Shown: in pieces, positions 5,755 to 6,548 of the stretch
Layout of the letters: each line of letters begins with the position of its first letter
Numbering within the stretch: the first letter of the stretch is position 1
From: Pseudolabrys sp.
GTDB lineage: Bacteria > Pseudomonadota > Alphaproteobacteria > Rhizobiales > Xanthobacteraceae
Assembly (NCBI GenBank): GCA_029945495.1
Contig: JAQSCR010000602.1
Coordinates: 1,345-7,892, forward strand
Direction of reading: 5' to 3'
DNA length: 6,548 nt
Position numbers and translations under genes: made by a program
The notes under the pieces: generated by a model
Database searches by the model: none
What the model saw: only the letters and a program-made list of their open reading frames with translations
Told to the model about the DNA's origin: nothing

Positions 5755-6548
5755 TTATTCCGCCGGCTGTACGCGTGGCGCGGGCGGCCGCCGCCGCCGG
5801 ACAAAGCTCGGAATGCCGCCGCCGAGCCGGTGGTGCAATTTGTCGAGCCAGAGATAGATCACCGGCGTCGTGTACAGCGTCAAAATCTGCGACACCAACA
5901 GCCCGCCGATGATGGTGATGCCGAGCGGGCGGCGCAGTTCGGAGCCGGGGCCGGAGGCGACGATCAGCGGCACCGCGCCCAACAGCGACGCCAATGTCGT
6001 CATCAGGATCGGCCGGAAGCGCGCCAGGCAGGCTTCGTGAATGGCGGCGGCCGGCGATAGGCCGCGCTGGCGCTCGCCCTCGAGCGCGAAGTCGACCATC
6101 ATGATGCCGTTCTTCTTGACGATGCCGATCAGGAGAATAATGCCGATGAAGGCGATCACCGTCAGTTCGGTGCCGGAAACCTGCAAGGCCAGCAGCGCGC
6201 CCAATCCCGCCGACGGCAGCGTCGAGATGATGGTCAGTGGATGCACCAGGCTCTCGTACAAAATGCCGAGCACGATATAGACCGCGATCAGCGCCGCCAG
6301 CAGCAACAGCGGCTGCGCACTCGAGGCCTGTTTGAACGCCTTCACATCGCCGGCAAAATCGGCATGGATCGTATCCGGCATGTGCAGCTCGGCCACCGCT
6401 TGCGACAGCACAGCGGTGGCGTCCTCGATCGCCACGCCGGTCTTGATATTGTAGGTGATCGTCACCGCCGGAAACTGGCCCTGATGGTTCACCACCAGAG
6501 GCGCGATGCCGCGCTCGACCTTGGCCACCGACGACAACGCCACCTGAT
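5755..6548 (-). CDS. RND efflux permease, HAE1 family, MdtB/MdtC-like (5' partial)
   Basis: This is the C-terminal part of an inner-membrane proton-driven multidrug exporter subunit, the kind that works in a tripartite pump with a membrane-fusion protein and an outer-membrane channel. The gene runs off the right edge; about 264 of the usual 1,020-1,050 residues are visible. The visible part begins in the porter domain with the conserved VNHQGQFPAVTITYN. It continues through the last membrane segments: LLLLAALIAVYIVLGILYES, VIAFIGIILLIGIVKKNGIM, then ARFRPILMTTLASLLGAVPL and LRRPLGITIIGGLLVSQILT. The stretch TPVIYLWLDKL precedes a basic Arg/Pro-rich tail. LRRPLGI and the TPVIYL ending favour the MdtB/MdtC (MuxB/MuxC) branch over AcrB. 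No terminator is seen before the XRE gene on the same strand. Partner genes would lie beyond the right edge. Confidence 0.92.
   Translation of the reverse strand, partial: QVALSSVAKVERGIAPLVVNHQGQFPAVTITYNIKTGVAIEDATAVLSQAVAELHMPDTIHADFAGDVKAFKQASSAQPLLLLAALIAVYIVLGILYESLVHPLTIISTLPSAGLGALLALQVSGTELTVIAFIGIILLIGIVKKNGIMMVDFALEGERQRGLSPAAAIHEACLARFRPILMTTLASLLGAVPLIVASGPGSELRRPLGITIIGGLLVSQILTLYTTPVIYLWLDKLHHRLGGGIPSFVRRRRPPAPRVQPAE

Noticed and set aside
4628..5757. Target-site duplication or inverted ends around the XRE-fic cassette
   Set aside because: Bases around 4621-4640 and 5750-5765 were compared by eye and share no convincing direct or inverted repeat.

Overview
The window reads as part of a chromosome from a GC-rich alphaproteobacterium, most plausibly Hyphomicrobiales (Bradyrhizobium/Rhodopseudomonas-like). 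This is inferred from the high-GC codon use, the style of the HAAT-family ABC transporter and the MdtB/MdtC-like RND pump; no rRNA or other marker gene is present to confirm it. Coding density is very high, and no stretch over 300 bases lacks a gene.

Region 1 (1-4627, + strand) is a five-gene branched-chain-amino-acid-type (HAAT/Liv) ABC importer operon. It holds a periplasmic binding protein whose 5' end lies outside the window, two permeases (LivH, LivM) and two ATPases (LivG, LivF). The last four genes are joined by 4-8 bp overlaps. The binding-protein gene is separated from livH by a strong intrinsic-terminator-like hairpin (1184-1221). That would let most transcripts stop after the binding protein and a minority read through into the membrane components. 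The binding protein resembles those assigned to aromatic-acid uptake, so the cargo may be an aromatic acid rather than an amino acid; this is an inference.

Region 2 (4634-5753, - strand) is a compact, lower-GC two-gene cassette. A 150-residue XRE-type helix-turn-helix protein overlaps by 4 bp a 194-residue Fic-domain protein. The pair matches the 'mobile mystery protein A / protein B' families, which are known to travel together on mobile DNA and whose molecular function, as far as I know, is not settled. Upstream of the XRE gene is an AT-rich control region with three 16-bp inverted-repeat sites of the form ATAGG-N6-CCTAT. Their starts are exactly 33 bp apart (5672, 5705, 5738). A consensus -35 (TTGACA) and a -10 lie among them, and the predicted transcript start is only about 1-3 nt before the ATG, so the mRNA is probably leaderless. 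This is the most interesting part of the window: a probable autoregulated, toxin-antitoxin-like module inserted between two convergent host operons.

Region 3 (5755-6548, - strand) is the C-terminal part of an HAE1-type RND efflux permease, cut by the window end. Its stop codon lies one base from the outermost operator. The likely ancestral layout is an RND operon converging on the liv operon, with the XRE-Fic cassette filling the junction almost without slack on either side (6 bp to livF, 1 bp to the RND gene).
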